From the NCBI RefSeq assembly GCF_050908995.1, contig NW_027485034.1, forward strand, positions 1 through 64,000: DNA of 64,000 nucleotides. Reading direction: 5' to 3'. Within the stretch, counting starts at the first letter, position 1. Each line of letters opens with the position of its first letter. This DNA is from Andrena cerasifolii (lineage: Eukaryota > Arthropoda > Insecta > Hymenoptera > Andrenidae). Of this stretch, positions 26,803 through 39,556 are shown piece by piece. The translations under genes and the position numbers were made by a program. The notes below the pieces were generated by a model, which was given only the letters and a program-made list of their open reading frames with translations, was not told the DNA's origin and did no database searches.

Positions 26803-27027
26803 TTTCACTCGTTTCACTCGTTTGACTCGTTTCACTCGTTTCACTCGTTTCACTCGTTTAACTCGTTTTACTCGTATTACTCGTTTTACTCGTTTTACTC
26901 GTTTTACTCGTTTTACCCGTATTACTCGTTTTACTCGTTTTACTCGTTTTACTCGTATTACTCGTTTTACTCGTTTTACTCGTTTTACTCGGTTTACTCG
27001 TTTTACTCGTTTTACTCGTATTACTCG
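26803..27027. repeat. 225-bp block M, copy 1 (one tttgactcg)
   Basis: It starts with two tttcactcg, then tttgactcg, three tttcactcg and tttaactcg, followed by a fixed series with ttttacccg at 26,911 and gtttactcg at 26,992, ending with tattactcg. The copies at 37,451 and 41,662 have the same length and order but two and three tttgactcg at the same place. Confidence 0.9.
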
Positions 27028-28188
27028 TTTTACTCGTTTTACTCGTATTACTCGTTTTACTCGTATTACTCGTTTTACTCGTATTACTCGTTTTACTCGT
27101 TTTACTCGTTTTACTCGTATTACTCGTTTTACTCGTATTACTCGTTTTACTCGTATTACTCGTTTTACTCGTTTTACTCGTTTTACTCGTTTTTCTCGTT
27201 TTACTCGTTTTACTCGTTTTACTCGTTTTACTCGTTTTACTCGTTTTACTCGTTTTACTCGTTTTACTCGTTTCACTCGTTTTACTAGTTTTTCTCGTTT
27301 TACTCGTTTTACTCGTTTTACTCGTTTTACTCGTTTTACTCGTTTTTCTCGTTTTACTCGTTTTGCTCGTTTTACTCGTTTTACTCGTTTTACTCGTATT
27401 ACTCGTATTACTCGTTTTACTCGTTTTACTCGTTTTACTCGTATTACTCGTTTTACTCGTTTTTCTCGTTTTACTCGTTTTACTCGTTTTACTCGTTTTA
27501 CTCGTTTTACTCGTTTTACTCGTTTTACTCGTTTTACTCGTTTCACTCGTTTCACTCGTTTCACTCGTTTCACTCGTTTGACTCGTTTCACTCGTTTCAC
27601 TCGTTTCACTCGTTTCACTCGTTTTACTCGTTTTACTCGTATTACTCGTTTTACTCGTATTACTCGTATTACTCGTTTTACTCGTTTTACTCGTTTTACT
27701 CGTTTTACTCGTATTACTCGTTTTACTCGTATTACTCGTTTTACTCGTTTTACTCGTTTTACTCGTTTTTCTCGTTTTACTCGTTTTACTCGTTTTACTC
27801 GTTTTACTCGTTTTACTCGTTTTACTCGTTTTACTCGTTTCACTCGTTTTACTAGTTTTTCTCGTTTTACTCGTTTTACTCGTTTTACTCGTTTTACTCG
27901 TTTTACTCGTTTTACTCGTTTCACTCGTTTTACTCGTTTCACTCGTTTTACTCGTTTTACTCGTTTTACTCGTTTTACTCGTTTTACTCGTTTTACTCGT
28001 TTTACTCGTATTACTCGTTTTACTCGTTTTACTCGTTTTACTCGTTTTACTCGTTTTACTCGTTTCACTCGTTTCACTCGTTTCACTCGTTTCACTCGTT
28101 TCACTCGTTTTACTCGTTTCACTCGTTTTACTCGTTTCACTCGTTTTACTCGTTTCACTCGTTTTACTCGTTTCACTCGTTTTACTCG
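27028..28188. repeat. Irregular stretch of domain A
   Basis: The usual order breaks down here. Single and paired tattactcg are scattered without a fixed register (about 27,037-27,165, 27,393-27,450 and 27,640-27,735); tttttctcg follows isolated ttttactag near 27,290 and 27,850; and runs of tttcactcg surround a tttgactcg at 27,577. There are no ttacactcg cassettes between 26,353 and 28,773, the widest gap between cassettes apart from 14,619-17,522 and 38,277-40,781. Confidence 0.75.
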
Positions 28189-28395
28189 TTTGACTCGTTT
28201 TACTCGTTTGACTCGTTTTGCTCGTTTTACTCGTTTTGCTCGTTTTACTCGTTTTACTCGTTTTACTCGTTTTACTCGTTTTACTCGTTTTACTCTTTTT
28301 ACTCGTTTTACTCGTTTTACTCGTTTTACTCGTTTTACTCGTTTTACTCGTTTTACTCGTTTTACTCGTTTTACTCGTTTTACTCGTTTTACTCG

Positions 28396-28638
28396 TATTA
28401 CTCGTTTTACTCGTATTACTCGTTTTACTCGTATTACTCGTTTTACTCGTATTACTCGTTTTACTCGTTTTACTCGTTTTACTCGTATTACTCGTTTTAC
28501 TCGTATTACTCGTTTTACTCGTATTACTCGTTTTACTCGTATTACTCGTTTTACTCGTATTACTCGTTTTACTCGTATTACTCGTTTTACTCGTATTACT
28601 CGTTTTACTCGTATTACTCGTTTTACTCGTATTACTCG
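28396..28638. repeat. tattactcg ladder, 4+9 copies, ended by tttgactcg
   Basis: Four rungs, one missing rung at 28,468, then nine, closed by tttgactcg at 28,639. It is the same design as at 2,403 with two 18-bp steps fewer. A tttgactcg pair at 28,189 and 28,207 precedes it, as the pair at 2,196 precedes the first copy. Confidence 0.91.
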
Positions 28639-29159
28639 TTTGACTCGTTTTACTCGTTTTACTCGTTTTTCTCGTTTTACTCGTTTTACTCGTTTTACTC
28701 GTTTTACTCGTTTTACTCGTTTTACTCGTTTACTCGTTTTACTCGTTTTACTCGTTTTACTCGTTTCACTCGTTACACTCGTTTCACTCGTTTTACTAGT
28801 TTTTCTCGTTTTACTAGTTTTTCTCGTTTTACTCGTTTTACTCGTTTTACTCGTTTTACTCGTTTTACTCGTTTTACTCGTTTTACTCGTTTTACTCGTT
28901 TCACTCGTTTTACTCGTTTCACTCGTTTTACTCGTTTCACTCGTTTTACTCGTTTCACTCGTTTTGCTCGTTTTACTCGTTTTGCTCGTTTTACTCGTTT
29001 TGCTCGTATTACTCGTTTTACTCGTTTTACTCGTTTTACTCGTTTTACTCGTTTTACTCGTATTACTCGTTTTACTCTTTTTTCTCGTTTTACTCGTTTT
29101 ACTCGTTTTACTCGTTTTACTAGTTTTACTCGTTTTATTCGTTTTACTCGTTTTACTCG

Positions 29160-29330
29160 TATTACTCGTTTTACTCGTATTACTCGTTTTACTCGTATTA
29201 CTCGTTTTACTCGTATTACTCGTTTTACTCGTATTACTCGTTTTACTCGTATTACTCGTTTTACTCGTATTACTCGTTTTACTCGTATTACTCGTTTTAC
29301 TCGTATTACTCGTTTTACTCGTATTACTCG
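29160..29330. repeat. tattactcg ladder, 10 copies
   Basis: Ten copies after ttttactag and ttttattcg, followed by tttttctcg only. It starts the second copy of the 5,575-8,030 segment. Confidence 0.9.
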
Positions 29331-29635
29331 TTTTACTCGTTTTACTCGTTTTACTCGTTTTTCTCGTTTTACTCGTTTTACTCGTTTTACTCGTTTTACT
29401 CGTTTTACTCGTTTTACTCGTTTTACTCGTTTTACTCGTTTTACTCGTTTTACTCGTTTTACTCGTTTTACTCGTTTACTCGTTTTACTCGTTTTACTCG
29501 TTTCACTCGTTACACTCGTTTCACTCGTTTTACTAGTTTTTCTCGTTTTACTAGTTTTTCTCGTTTTACTCGTTTTACTCGTTTTACTCGTTTTACTCGT
29601 TTTACTCGTTTTACTCGTTTTACTCGTTTTACTCG

Positions 29636-29770
29636 TTTCACTCGTTTTACTCGTTTCACTCGTTTTACTCGTTTCACTCGTTTTACTCGTTTCACTCGTT
29701 TTACTCGTTTCACTCGTTTTACTCGTTTCACTCGTTTTACTCGTTTCACTCGTTTTACTCGTTTCACTCG
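29636..29770. repeat. tttcactcg ladder, 8 copies
   Basis: Eight tttcactcg in 18-bp register between the cassettes at 29,510 and 29,914. The corresponding ladder at 5,988 has ten. Confidence 0.9.
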
Positions 29771-30651
29771 TTTTACTCGTTTTACTCGTTTTGCTCGTTT
29801 TACTCGTTTTGCTCGTATTACTCGTTTTACTCGTTTTACTCGTTTTACTCGTTTTACTCGTTTTACTCGTTTTACTCGTTTACTCGTTTTACTCGTTTTA
29901 CTCGTTTCACTCGTTACACTCGTTTCACTCGTTTTACTAGTTTTTCTCGTTTTACTCGTTTTACTCGTTTTACTCGTTTTACTCGTTTTACTCGTTTCAC
30001 TCGTTTTACTCGTTTCACTCGTTTTACTCGTTTCACTCGTTTTGCTCGTTTTACTCGTTTTGCTCGTATTACTCGTTTTACTCGTTTTACTCGTTTTACT
30101 CGTTTTACTCTTTTTTCTCGTTTTACTCGTTTTACTCGTTTTACTCGTTTTACTCGTTTTACTCGTTTTACCCGTTTTACTCGTTTTACTCGTTTTACTC
30201 GTTTTACTCGTTTTACTCGTTTTACTCGTTTTACTCGTATTACTCGTTTTACTCGTTTTACTCGTTTTACTCGTTTTACTCGTTTCACTCGTTTTACTCG
30301 TTTCACTCGTTTCACTCGTTTCACTCGTTTTACTCGTTTCACTCGTTTCACTCGTTTCACTCGTTTCACTCGTTTAACTCGTTTTACTCGTTTTACTCGT
30401 TTTACTCGTTTTACTCGTTTTACTCGTTTTACTCGTTTTACTCGTTTTACTCGTTTTACTCGTTTTACTCGTTTTACTCGTTTTACTCGTTTTACTCGTT
30501 TTACTCGTTTTACTCGTTTTACTCGTTTTACTCGTTTTACTCGTTTTACTCGTTTTACTCGTTTTACTCGTTTTACTCGTTTTACTCGTTTTACTCGTTT
30601 TATTCGTTTTACTCGTTTTACTCGTTTCACTCGTTTTACTCGTTTTACTCG

Positions 30652-31549
30652 TTTTACTAGTTTTACTCGTTTTACTCGTTTACCCCGTTTTACTCGTTTT
30701 ACTCGTTTTACTCGTTTTGCTCGTTTTGCTCGTTTTACTCGTTTTACTCGTTTTACTCGTTTTTCTCGTTTTACTCGTTTTACTCGTTTTACTCTTTTTT
30801 CTCGTTTTACTCGTTTCACTCGTTTTACTCGTTTTACTCGTTTTACTAGTTTTACTCGTTTTACTCGTTTACCCGTTTTACTCGTTTTACTCGTTTTACT
30901 CGTTTTGCTCGTTTTGCTCGTTTTACTCGTTTTGCTCGTATTACTCGTTTTACTCGTTTTACTCGTTTTACTCGTTTTACTCTTTTTTCTCGTTTTACTC
31001 GTTTTACTCGTTTTACTCGTTTTACTCGTTTTACCCGTTTTACTCGTTTTACTCGTTTTACTCGTTTTACACGTTTCACTCGTTTCACTCGTTTCACTCG
31101 TTTAACTCGTTTTACTCGTTTTACTCGTTTTACTCGTATTACTCGTTTTACTCGTTTTACTCGTTTTACTCGTTTTACTCGTTTTACTCGTTTCACTCGT
31201 TTCACTCGTTTCACTCGTTTCACTCGTTTAACTCGTTTTACTCGTTTTACTCGTTTTACTCGTTTTACTCGTTTTACTCGTTTTACTCGTTTTACTCGTT
31301 TTACTCGTATTACTCGTTTTACTCGTTTTACTCGTTTTACTCGTTTTACTCGTTTTACTCGTTTTACTCGTTTTACTCGTTTTACTCGTTTTACTCGTTT
31401 TATTCGTTTTATTCGTTTTACTCGTTTTACTCGTTTCACTCGTTTTACTCGTTTTACTCGTTTTACTAGTTTTACTCGTTTTACTCGTTTACCCGTTTTA
31501 CTCGTTTTACTCGTTTTACTCGTTTTACTCGTTTTGCTCGTTTTGCTCG
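30652..31549. repeat. Junction cluster 6: tttaccccg, tttacccg, tttacccg
   Basis: Junction units lie at 30,679, 30,868 and 31,488. The first is the 9-bp form tttaccccg, which explains a 189-bp first step in place of 188. The content between junctions matches cluster 1. Confidence 0.87.
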
Positions 31550-31747
31550 TTTTACTCGTTTTGCTCGTTTTACTCGTTTTGCTCGTATTACTCGTTTTAC
31601 TCGTTTTACTCGTTTTACTCGTTTTACTCGTTTTACTAGTTTTACTAGTTTTACTCGTTTTACTCGTTTTACTCGTTTTACTCGTTTTACTCGTTTTACT
31701 CGTTTTACTCGTTTTACTCGTTTTACTCGTTTTACTCGTTTTACTCG

Positions 31748-31918
31748 TATTACTCGTTTTACTCGTATTACTCGTTTTACTCGTATTACTCGTTTTACTC
31801 GTATTACTCGTTTTACTCGTATTACTCGTTTTACTCGTATTACTCGTTTTACTCGTATTACTCGTTTTACTCGTATTACTCGTTTTACTCGTATTACTCG
31901 TTTTACTCGTATTACTCG
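31748..31918. repeat. tattactcg ladder, 10 copies
   Basis: Ten copies after two close ttttactag units, followed by tttttctcg only. Confidence 0.9.
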
Positions 31919-33130
31919 TTTTACTCGTTTTACTCGTTTTACTCGTTTTTCTCGTTTTACTCGTTTTACTCGTTTTACTCGTTTTACTCGTTTTACTCGT
32001 TTTACTCGTTTTACTCGTTTTACTCGTTTTACTCGTTTTACTCGTTTTACTCGTTTACTCGTTTTACTCGTTTTACTCGTTTCACTCGTTACACTCGTTT
32101 CACTCGTTTTACTAGTTTTTCTCGTTTTACTAGTTTTTCTCGTTTTACTCGTTTTACTCGTTTTACTCGTTTTACTCGTTTTACTCGTTTTACTCGTTTC
32201 ACTCGTTTTACTCGTTTCACTCGTTTTACTCGTTTCACTCGTTTTACTCGTTTCACTCGTTTTACTCGTTTCACTCGTTTTACTCGTTTCACTCGTTTTA
32301 CTCGTTTTACTCGTTTTGCTCGTTTTACTCGTTTTGCTCGTATTACTCGTTTTACTCGTTTTACTCGTTTTACTCGTTTTACTCGTTTTACTCGTTTTAC
32401 TCGTTTTACTCGTTTACTCGTTTTACTCGTTTTACTCGTTCACTCGTTTTACTAGTTTTTCTCGTTTTACTCGTTTTACTCGTTTTACTCGTTTTACTCG
32501 TTTTACTCGTTTTACTCGTTTTACTCGTTTCACTCGTTTTACTCGTTTCACTCGTTTTACTCGTTTCACTCGTTTTGCTCGTTTTACTCGTTTTGCTCGT
32601 ATTACTCGTTTTACTCGTTTTACTCGTTTTACTCGTTTTACTCTTTTTTCTCGTTTTACTCGTTTTACTCGTTTTACTCGTTTTACTCGTTTTACTCGTT
32701 TTACCCGTTTTACTCGTTTTACTCGTTTTACTCGTTTTACTCGTTTTACTCGTTTTACTCGTTTTACTCGTATTACTCGTTTTACTCGTTTTACTCGTTT
32801 TACTCGTTTTACTCGTTTTACTCGTTTCACTCGTTTTACTCGTTTCACTCGTTTCACTCGTTTCACTCGTTTTACTCGTTTCACTCGTTTCACTCGTTTT
32901 ACTCGTTTTACTCGTTTTACTCGTTTTACTCGTTTTACTCGTTTTACTCGTTTTACTCGTTTTACTCGTTTTACTCGTTTTACTCGTTTTACTCGTTTTA
33001 CTCGTTTTACTCGTTTTACTCGTTTTACTCGTTTTACTCGTTTTACTCGTTTTACTCGTTTTACTCGTTTTACTCGTTTTATTCGTTTTACTCGTTTTAC
33101 TCGTTTCACTCGTTTTACTCGTTTTACTCG

Positions 33131-34099
33131 TTTTACTAGTTTTACTCGTTTTACTCGTTTACCCGTTTTACTCGTTTTACTCGTTTTACTCGTTTTGCTC
33201 GTTTTGCTCGTTTTACTCGTTTTACTCGTTTTACTCGTTTTTCTCGTTTTACTCGTTTTACTCGTTTTACTCTTTTTTCTCGTTTTACTCGTTTCACTCG
33301 TTTTACTCGTTTTACTCGTTTTACTAGTTTTACTCGTTTTACTCGTTTACCCGTTTTACTCGTTTTACTCGTTTTACTCGTTTTGCTCGTTTTGCTCGTT
33401 TTACTCGTTTTGCTCGTATTACTCGTTTTACTCGTTTTACTCGTTTTACTCGTTTTACTCTTTTTTCTCGTTTTACTCGTTTTACTCGTTTTACTCGTTT
33501 TACTCGTTTTACCCGTTTTACTCGTTTTACTCGTTTTACTCGTTTTACACGTTTCACTCGTTTCACTCGTTTCACTCGTTTAACTCGTTTTACTCGTTTT
33601 ACTCGTTTTACTCGTATTACTCGTTTTACTCGTTTTACTCGTTTTACTCGTTTTACTCGTTTTACTCGTTTCACTCGTTTCACTCGTTTCACTCGTTTCA
33701 CTCGTTTAACTCGTTTTACTCGTTTTACTCGTTTTACTCGTTTTACTCGTTTTACTCGTTTTACTCGTTTTACTCGTTTTACTCGTTTTACTCGTATTAC
33801 TCGTTTTACTCGTTTTACTCGTTTTACTCGTTTTACTCGTTTTACTCGTTTTACTCGTTTTACTCGTTTTACTCGTTTTACTCGTTTTACTCGTTTTACT
33901 CGTTTTACTCGTTTTACTCGTTTTACTCGTTTTACTCGTTTTACTCGTTTTACTCGTTTTATTCGTTTTATTCGTTTTACTCGTTTTACTCGTTTCACTC
34001 GTTTTACTCGTTTTACTCGTTTTACTAGTTTTACTCGTTTTACTCGTTTACCCGTTTTACTCGTTTTACTCGTTTTACTCGTTTTGCTCGTTTTGCTCG
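33131..34099. repeat. Junction cluster 7: three tttacccg junctions
   Basis: Junction 8-mers lie at 33,158, 33,346 and 34,047. The first step is again 188 bp; the second is 701 bp. Upstream, at 32,439, is a unique 8-mer ttcactcg where a ttacactcg cassette would be expected. Confidence 0.87.
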
Positions 34100-34306
34100 T
34101 TTTACTCGTTTTGCTCGTTTTACTCGTTTTACTCGTTTTACTCGTTTTACTCTTTTTTCTCGTTTTACTCGTTTTACTCGTTTTACTCGTTTTACTAGTT
34201 TTACTAGTTTTACTCGTTTTACTCGTTTTACTCGTTTTACTCGTTTTACTCGTTTTACTCGTTTTACTCGTTTTACTCGTTTTACTCGTTTTACTCGTTT
34301 TACTCG

Positions 34307-34441
34307 TATTACTCGTTTTACTCGTATTACTCGTTTTACTCGTATTACTCGTTTTACTCGTATTACTCGTTTTACTCGTATTACTCGTTTTACTCGTATT
34401 ACTCGTTTTACTCGTATTACTCGTTTTACTCGTATTACTCG
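34307..34441. repeat. tattactcg ladder, 8 copies
   Basis: Eight copies after junction cluster 7, followed by tttttctcg and attttctcg. Confidence 0.9.
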
Positions 34442-35357
34442 TTTTACTCGTTTTACTCGTTTTACTCGTTTTTCTCGTTTTACTCGATTTTCTCGTTTTA
34501 CTCGTTTTACTCGTTTTACTCGTTTTACTCGTTTTACTCGTTTTACTCGTTTTACTCGTTTTACTCGTTTTACTCGTTTACTCGTTTTACTCGTTTTACT
34601 CGTTTCACTCGTTACACTCGTTTCACTCGTTTTACTAGTTTTTCTCGTTTTACTAGTTTTTCTCGTTTTACTCGTTTTACTCGTTTTACTCGTTTTACTC
34701 GTTTTACTCGTTTTACTCGTTTCACTCGTTTTACTCGTTTCACTCGTTTTACTCGTTTTACTCGTTTTGCTCGTTTTACTCGTTTTGCTCGTATTACTCG
34801 TTTTACTCGTTTTACTCGTTTTACTCGTTTTACTCGTTTTACTCTTTTTTCTCGTTTTACTCGTTTTACTCGTTTTACTCGTTTTTCTCGTTTTACTCGT
34901 TTTACTCGTTTTACTCGTTTTACTCGTTTTACTCGTTTTACTCGTTTACTCGTTTTACTCGTTTTACTCGTTTCACTCGTTACACTCGTTTCACTCGTTT
35001 TACTAGTTTTTCTCGTTTTACTAGTTTTTCTCGTTTTACTCGTTTTACTCGTTTTACTCGTTTTACTCGTTTTACTCGTTTTACTCGTTTTACTCGTTTT
35101 ACTCGTTTTACTCGTTTCACTCGTTTTACTCGTTTCACTCGTTTTACTCGTTTCACTCGTTTTACTCGTTTTACTCGTTTTGCTCGTTTTACTCGTTTTG
35201 CTCGTATTACTCGTTTTACTCGTTTTACTCGTTTTACTTGTTTTACTCGTTTTACTCGTATTACTCGTTTTACTCTTTTTTCTCGTTTTACTCGTTTTAC
35301 TCGTTTTACTCGTTTTACTAGTTTTACTCGTTTTATTCGTTTTACTCGTTTTACTCG

Positions 35358-35528
35358 TATTACTCGTTTTACTCGTATTACTCGTTTTACTCGTATTACT
35401 CGTTTTACTCGTATTACTCGTTTTACTCGTATTACTCGTTTTACTCGTATTACTCGTTTTACTCGTATTACTCGTTTTACTCGTATTACTCGTTTTACTC
35501 GTATTACTCGTTTTACTCGTATTACTCG
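35358..35528. repeat. tattactcg ladder, 10 copies
   Basis: Ten copies after ttttactag and ttttattcg, followed by tttttctcg and attttctcg. An isolated CpG to TpG change (ttttacttg, 35,232) lies upstream, and cctattactcg near 35,930 downstream. Confidence 0.9.
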
Positions 35529-36552
35529 TTTTACTCGTTTTACTCGTTTTACTCGTTTTACTCGTTTTACTCGTTTTTCTCGTTTTACTCGATTTTCTCG
35601 TTTTACTCGTTTTACTCGTTTTACTCGTTTTACTCGTTTTACTCGTTTTACTCGTTTTACTCGTTTTACTCGTTTTACTCGTTTTACTCGTTTACTCGTT
35701 TTACTCGTTTTACTCGTTTCACTCGTTACACTCGTTTCACTCGTTTTACTAGTTTTTCTCGTTTTACTAGTTTTTCTCGTTTTACTCGTTTTACTCGTTT
35801 TACTCGTTTTACTCGTTTTACTCGTTTTACTCGTTTTACTCGTTTCACTCGTTTTACTCGTTTCACTCGTTTTACTCGTTTCACTCGTTTTACTCGTTTT
35901 ACTCGTTTTGCTCGTTTTACTCGTTTTGCTCCTATTACTCGTTTTACTCGTTTTACTCGTTTTACTCGTTTTACTCGTTTTACTCTTTTTTCTCGTTTTA
36001 CTCGTTTTACTCGTTTTACTCGTTTTTCTCGTTTTACTCGTTTTACTCGTTTTACTCGTTTTACTCGTTTTACTCGTTTTACTCTTTTTTCTCGTTTTAC
36101 TCGTTTTACTCGTTTTACTCGTTTTTCTCGTTTTACTCGTTTTACTCGTTTTACTCGTTTTACTCGTTTTACTCGTTTTACTCGTTTACTCGTTTTACTC
36201 GTTTTACTCGTTTCACTCGTTACACTCGTTTCACTCGTTTTACTAGTTTTTCTCGTTTTACTAGTTTTTCTCGTTTTACTAGTTTTTCTCGTTTTACTCG
36301 TTTTACTCGTTTTACTCGTTTTACTCGTTTTACTCGTTTTACTCGTTTTACTCGTTTCACTCGTTTCACTCGTTTTACTCGTTTTACTCGTTTTACTCGT
36401 TTTACTCGTTTTACTCGTTTTACTCGTTTTACTCGTTTTACTCGTTTTACTCGTTTTACTCGTTTTACTCGTTTTACTCGTTTTACTCGTTTTACTCGTT
36501 TTATTCGTTTTACTCGTTTTACTCGTTTCACTCGTTTTACTCGTTTTACTCG

Positions 36553-36632
36553 TTTTACTAGTTTTACTCGTTTTACTCGTTTACCCGTTTTACTCGTTTT
36601 ACTCGTTTTACTCGTTTTGCTCGTTTTGCTCG
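36553..36632. repeat. Single tttacccg junction
   Basis: The 8-mer is at 36,580 and the ttttgctcg pair follows. The neighbourhood, with three ttttactag units near 36,730 and a short ladder, matches that of the junction at 25,832; the offset is 10,748 bp. Confidence 0.83.
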
Positions 36633-36839
36633 TTTTACTCGTTTTGCTCGTTTTACTCGTTTTACTCGTTTTACTCTTTTTTCTCGTTTTACTCGTTTTA
36701 CTCGTTTTACTCGTTTTACTCGTTTTACTAGTTTTACTAGTTTTACTAGTTTTACTCGTTTTACTCGTTTTACTCGTTTTACTCGTTTTACTCGTTTTAC
36801 TCGTTTTACTCGTTTTACTCGTTTTACTCGTTTTACTCG

Positions 36840-36902
36840 TATTACTCGTTTTACTCGTATTACTCGTTTTACTCGTATTACTCGTTTTACTCGTATTACT
36901 CG
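36840..36902. repeat. tattactcg ladder, 4 copies
   Basis: The shortest ladder of this family: four copies in 18-bp register, followed by tttttctcg three times, as at 26,083. Confidence 0.9.
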
Positions 36903-37450
36903 TTTTACTCGTTTTACTCGTTTTACTCGTTTTTCTCGTTTTTCTCGTTTTACTCGTTTTTCTCGTTTTACTCGTTTTACTCGTTTTACTCGTTTTACTC
37001 GTTTTACTCGTTTTACTCGTTTTACTCGTTTTACTCGTTTTACTCGTTTTACTCGTTTCACTCGTTTTACTAGTTTTCTCGTTTTACTAGTTTTTCTCGT
37101 TTTACTCGTTTTACTCGTTTTACTCGTTTTACTCGTTTTACTCGTTTTACTCGTTTTACTCGTTTTACTCGTTTTACTCGTTTTACTCGTTTTACTCGTT
37201 TTACTCGTTTCACTCGTTTTACTCGTTTCACTCGTTTTACTCGTTTTACTCGTTTTGCTCGTTTTACTCGTTTTGCTCGTATTACTCGTTTTACTCGTTT
37301 TACTCGTTTTACTCGTTTTACTCGTTTTACTCTTTTTTCTCGTTTTACTCGTTTTACTCGTTTTACTCGTTTTACTCGTTTTACTCGTTTTACCCGTTTT
37401 ACTCGTTTTACTCGTTTTACTCGTTTTACTCGTTTTACTCGTTTTACTCG

Positions 37451-37675
37451 TTTCACTCGTTTCACTCGTTTGACTCGTTTGACTCGTTTCACTCGTTTCA
37501 CTCGTTTAACTCGTTTTACTCGTATTACTCGTTTTACTCGTTTTACTCGTTTTACTCGTTTTACCCGTATTACTCGTTTTACTCGTTTTACTCGTTTTAC
37601 TCGTATTACTCGTTTTACTCGTTTTACTCGTTTTACTCGGTTTACTCGTTTTACTCGTTTTACTCGTATTACTCG
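37451..37675. repeat. 225-bp block M, copy 2 (two tttgactcg)
   Basis: The same series as at 26,803, with tttgactcg at 37,469 and 37,478, ttttacccg at 37,559 and gtttactcg at 37,640. The total length is unchanged because the second tttgactcg takes the place of a tttcactcg. Confidence 0.9.
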
Positions 37676-37899
37676 TTTTACTCGTTTTACTCGTTTTACT
37701 CGTTTTACTCGTTTTACTCGTTTTACTCGTTTTACTCGTTTTACTCGTTTTACTCGTTTACTCGTTTTACTCGTTTTACTCGTTTCACTCGTTACACTCG
37801 TTTCACTCGTTTTACTAGTTTTTCTCGTTTTACTAGTTTTTCTCGTTTTACTCGTTTTACTCGTTTTACTCGTTTTATTCGTTTTACTCGTTTTACTCG

Positions 37900-38088
37900 T
37901 ATTACTCGTTTTACTCGTATTACTCGTTTTACTCGTATTACTCGTTTTACTCGTATTACTCGTTTTACTCGTATTACTCGTTTTACTCGTATTACTCGTT
38001 TTACTCGTATTACTCGTTTTACTCGTATTACTCGTTTTACTCGTATTACTCGTTTTACTCGTATTACTCGTTTTACTCGTATTACTCG
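37900..38088. repeat. tattactcg ladder, 11 copies
   Basis: Eleven copies after ttttattcg, followed by tttttctcg and attttctcg. Confidence 0.9.
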
Positions 38089-38952
38089 TTTTACTCGTTT
38101 TACTCGTTTTACTCGTTTTACTCGTTTTTCTCGTTTTACTCGATTTTCTCGTTTTACTCGTTTTACTCGTTTTACTCGTTTTACTCGTTTTACTCGTTTT
38201 ACTCGTTTTACTCGTTTTACTCGTTTTACTCGTTTTACTCGTTTACTCGTTTTACTCGTTTTACTCGTTTCACTCGTTACACTCGTTTCACTCGTTTTAC
38301 TAGTTTTTCTCGTTTTACTCGTTTTACTCGTTTTACTCGTTTTACTCGTTTTTCTCGTTTTTCTCGTTTTACTCGTTTTTCTCGTTTTACTCGTTTTACT
38401 CGTTTTACTCGTTTTACTCGTTTTACTCGTTTTACTCGTTTTACTCGTTTTACTCGTTTTACTCGTTTTACTCGTTTTACTCGTTTCACTCGTTTTACTA
38501 GTTTTTCTCGTTTTACTAGTTTTTCTCGTTTTACTCGTTTTACTCGTTTTACTCGTTTTACTCGTTTTACTCGTTTTACTCGTTTTACTCGTTTTACTCG
38601 TTTTACTCGTTTTACTCGTTTTACTCGTTTTACTCGTTTCACTCGTTTTACTCGTTTCACTCGTTTTACTCGTTTTACTCGTTTTGCTCGTTTTACTCGT
38701 TTTGCTCGTATTTTACTCGTTTACTCGTTTTACTCGTTTTACTCGTTTTACTCTTTTTTCTCGTTTTACTCGTATTACTCGTTTTACTCGTTTTACTCGT
38801 TTTACTCGTTTTACTCGTTTTACTCGTTTCACTCGTTTCACTCGTTTCACTCGTTTCACTCGTTTCACTCGTTTTACTCGTTTCACTCGTTTTACTCGTT
38901 TCACTCGTTTTACTCGTTTCACTCGTTTTACTCGTTTCACTCGTTTTACTCG

Positions 38953-39556
38953 TTTGACTCGTTTTACTCGTTTGACTCGTTTTGCTCGTTTTACTCGTTT
39001 TGCTCGTTTTACTCGTTTTACTCGTTTTACTCGTTTTACTCGTTTTACTCGTTTTACTCGTTTTACTCGTTTTACTCGTTTCACTCGTTTTACTAGTTTT
39101 TCTCGTTTTACTAGTTTTTCTCGTTTTACTCGTTTTACTCGTTTTACTCGTTTTACTCGTTTTACTCGTTTTACTCGTTTTACTCGTTTTACTCGTTTTA
39201 CTCGTTTTACTCGTTTTACTCGTTTTACTCGTTTCACTCGTTTTGCTCGTTTCAACTCGTTTTACTCGTTTTACTCGTTTTGCTCGTTTTACTCGTTTTG
39301 CTCGTATTACTCGTTTTACTCGTTTTACTCGTTTTACTCTTTTTTCTCGTTTTACTCGTATTACTCGTTTTACTCGTTTTACTCGTTTTACTCGTTTTAC
39401 TCGTTTTACTCGTTTTACTCGTTTTACTCGTTTCACTCGTTTCACTCGTTTCACTCGTTTCACTCGTTTCACTCGTTTTACTCGTTTCACTCGTTTTACT
39501 CGTTTCACTCGTTTTACTCGTTTCACTCGTTTTACTCGTTTCACTCGTTTTACTCG
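38953..39556. repeat. 604-bp tttgactcg-marked higher-order repeat
   Basis: It opens with tttgactcg at 38,953 and 38,971 and has the same order as the copies at 909 and 1,566. It contains a 10-bp unit tttcaactcg at 39,250, an insertion of one A, so its length is one base more than 67 units. Confidence 0.86.
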
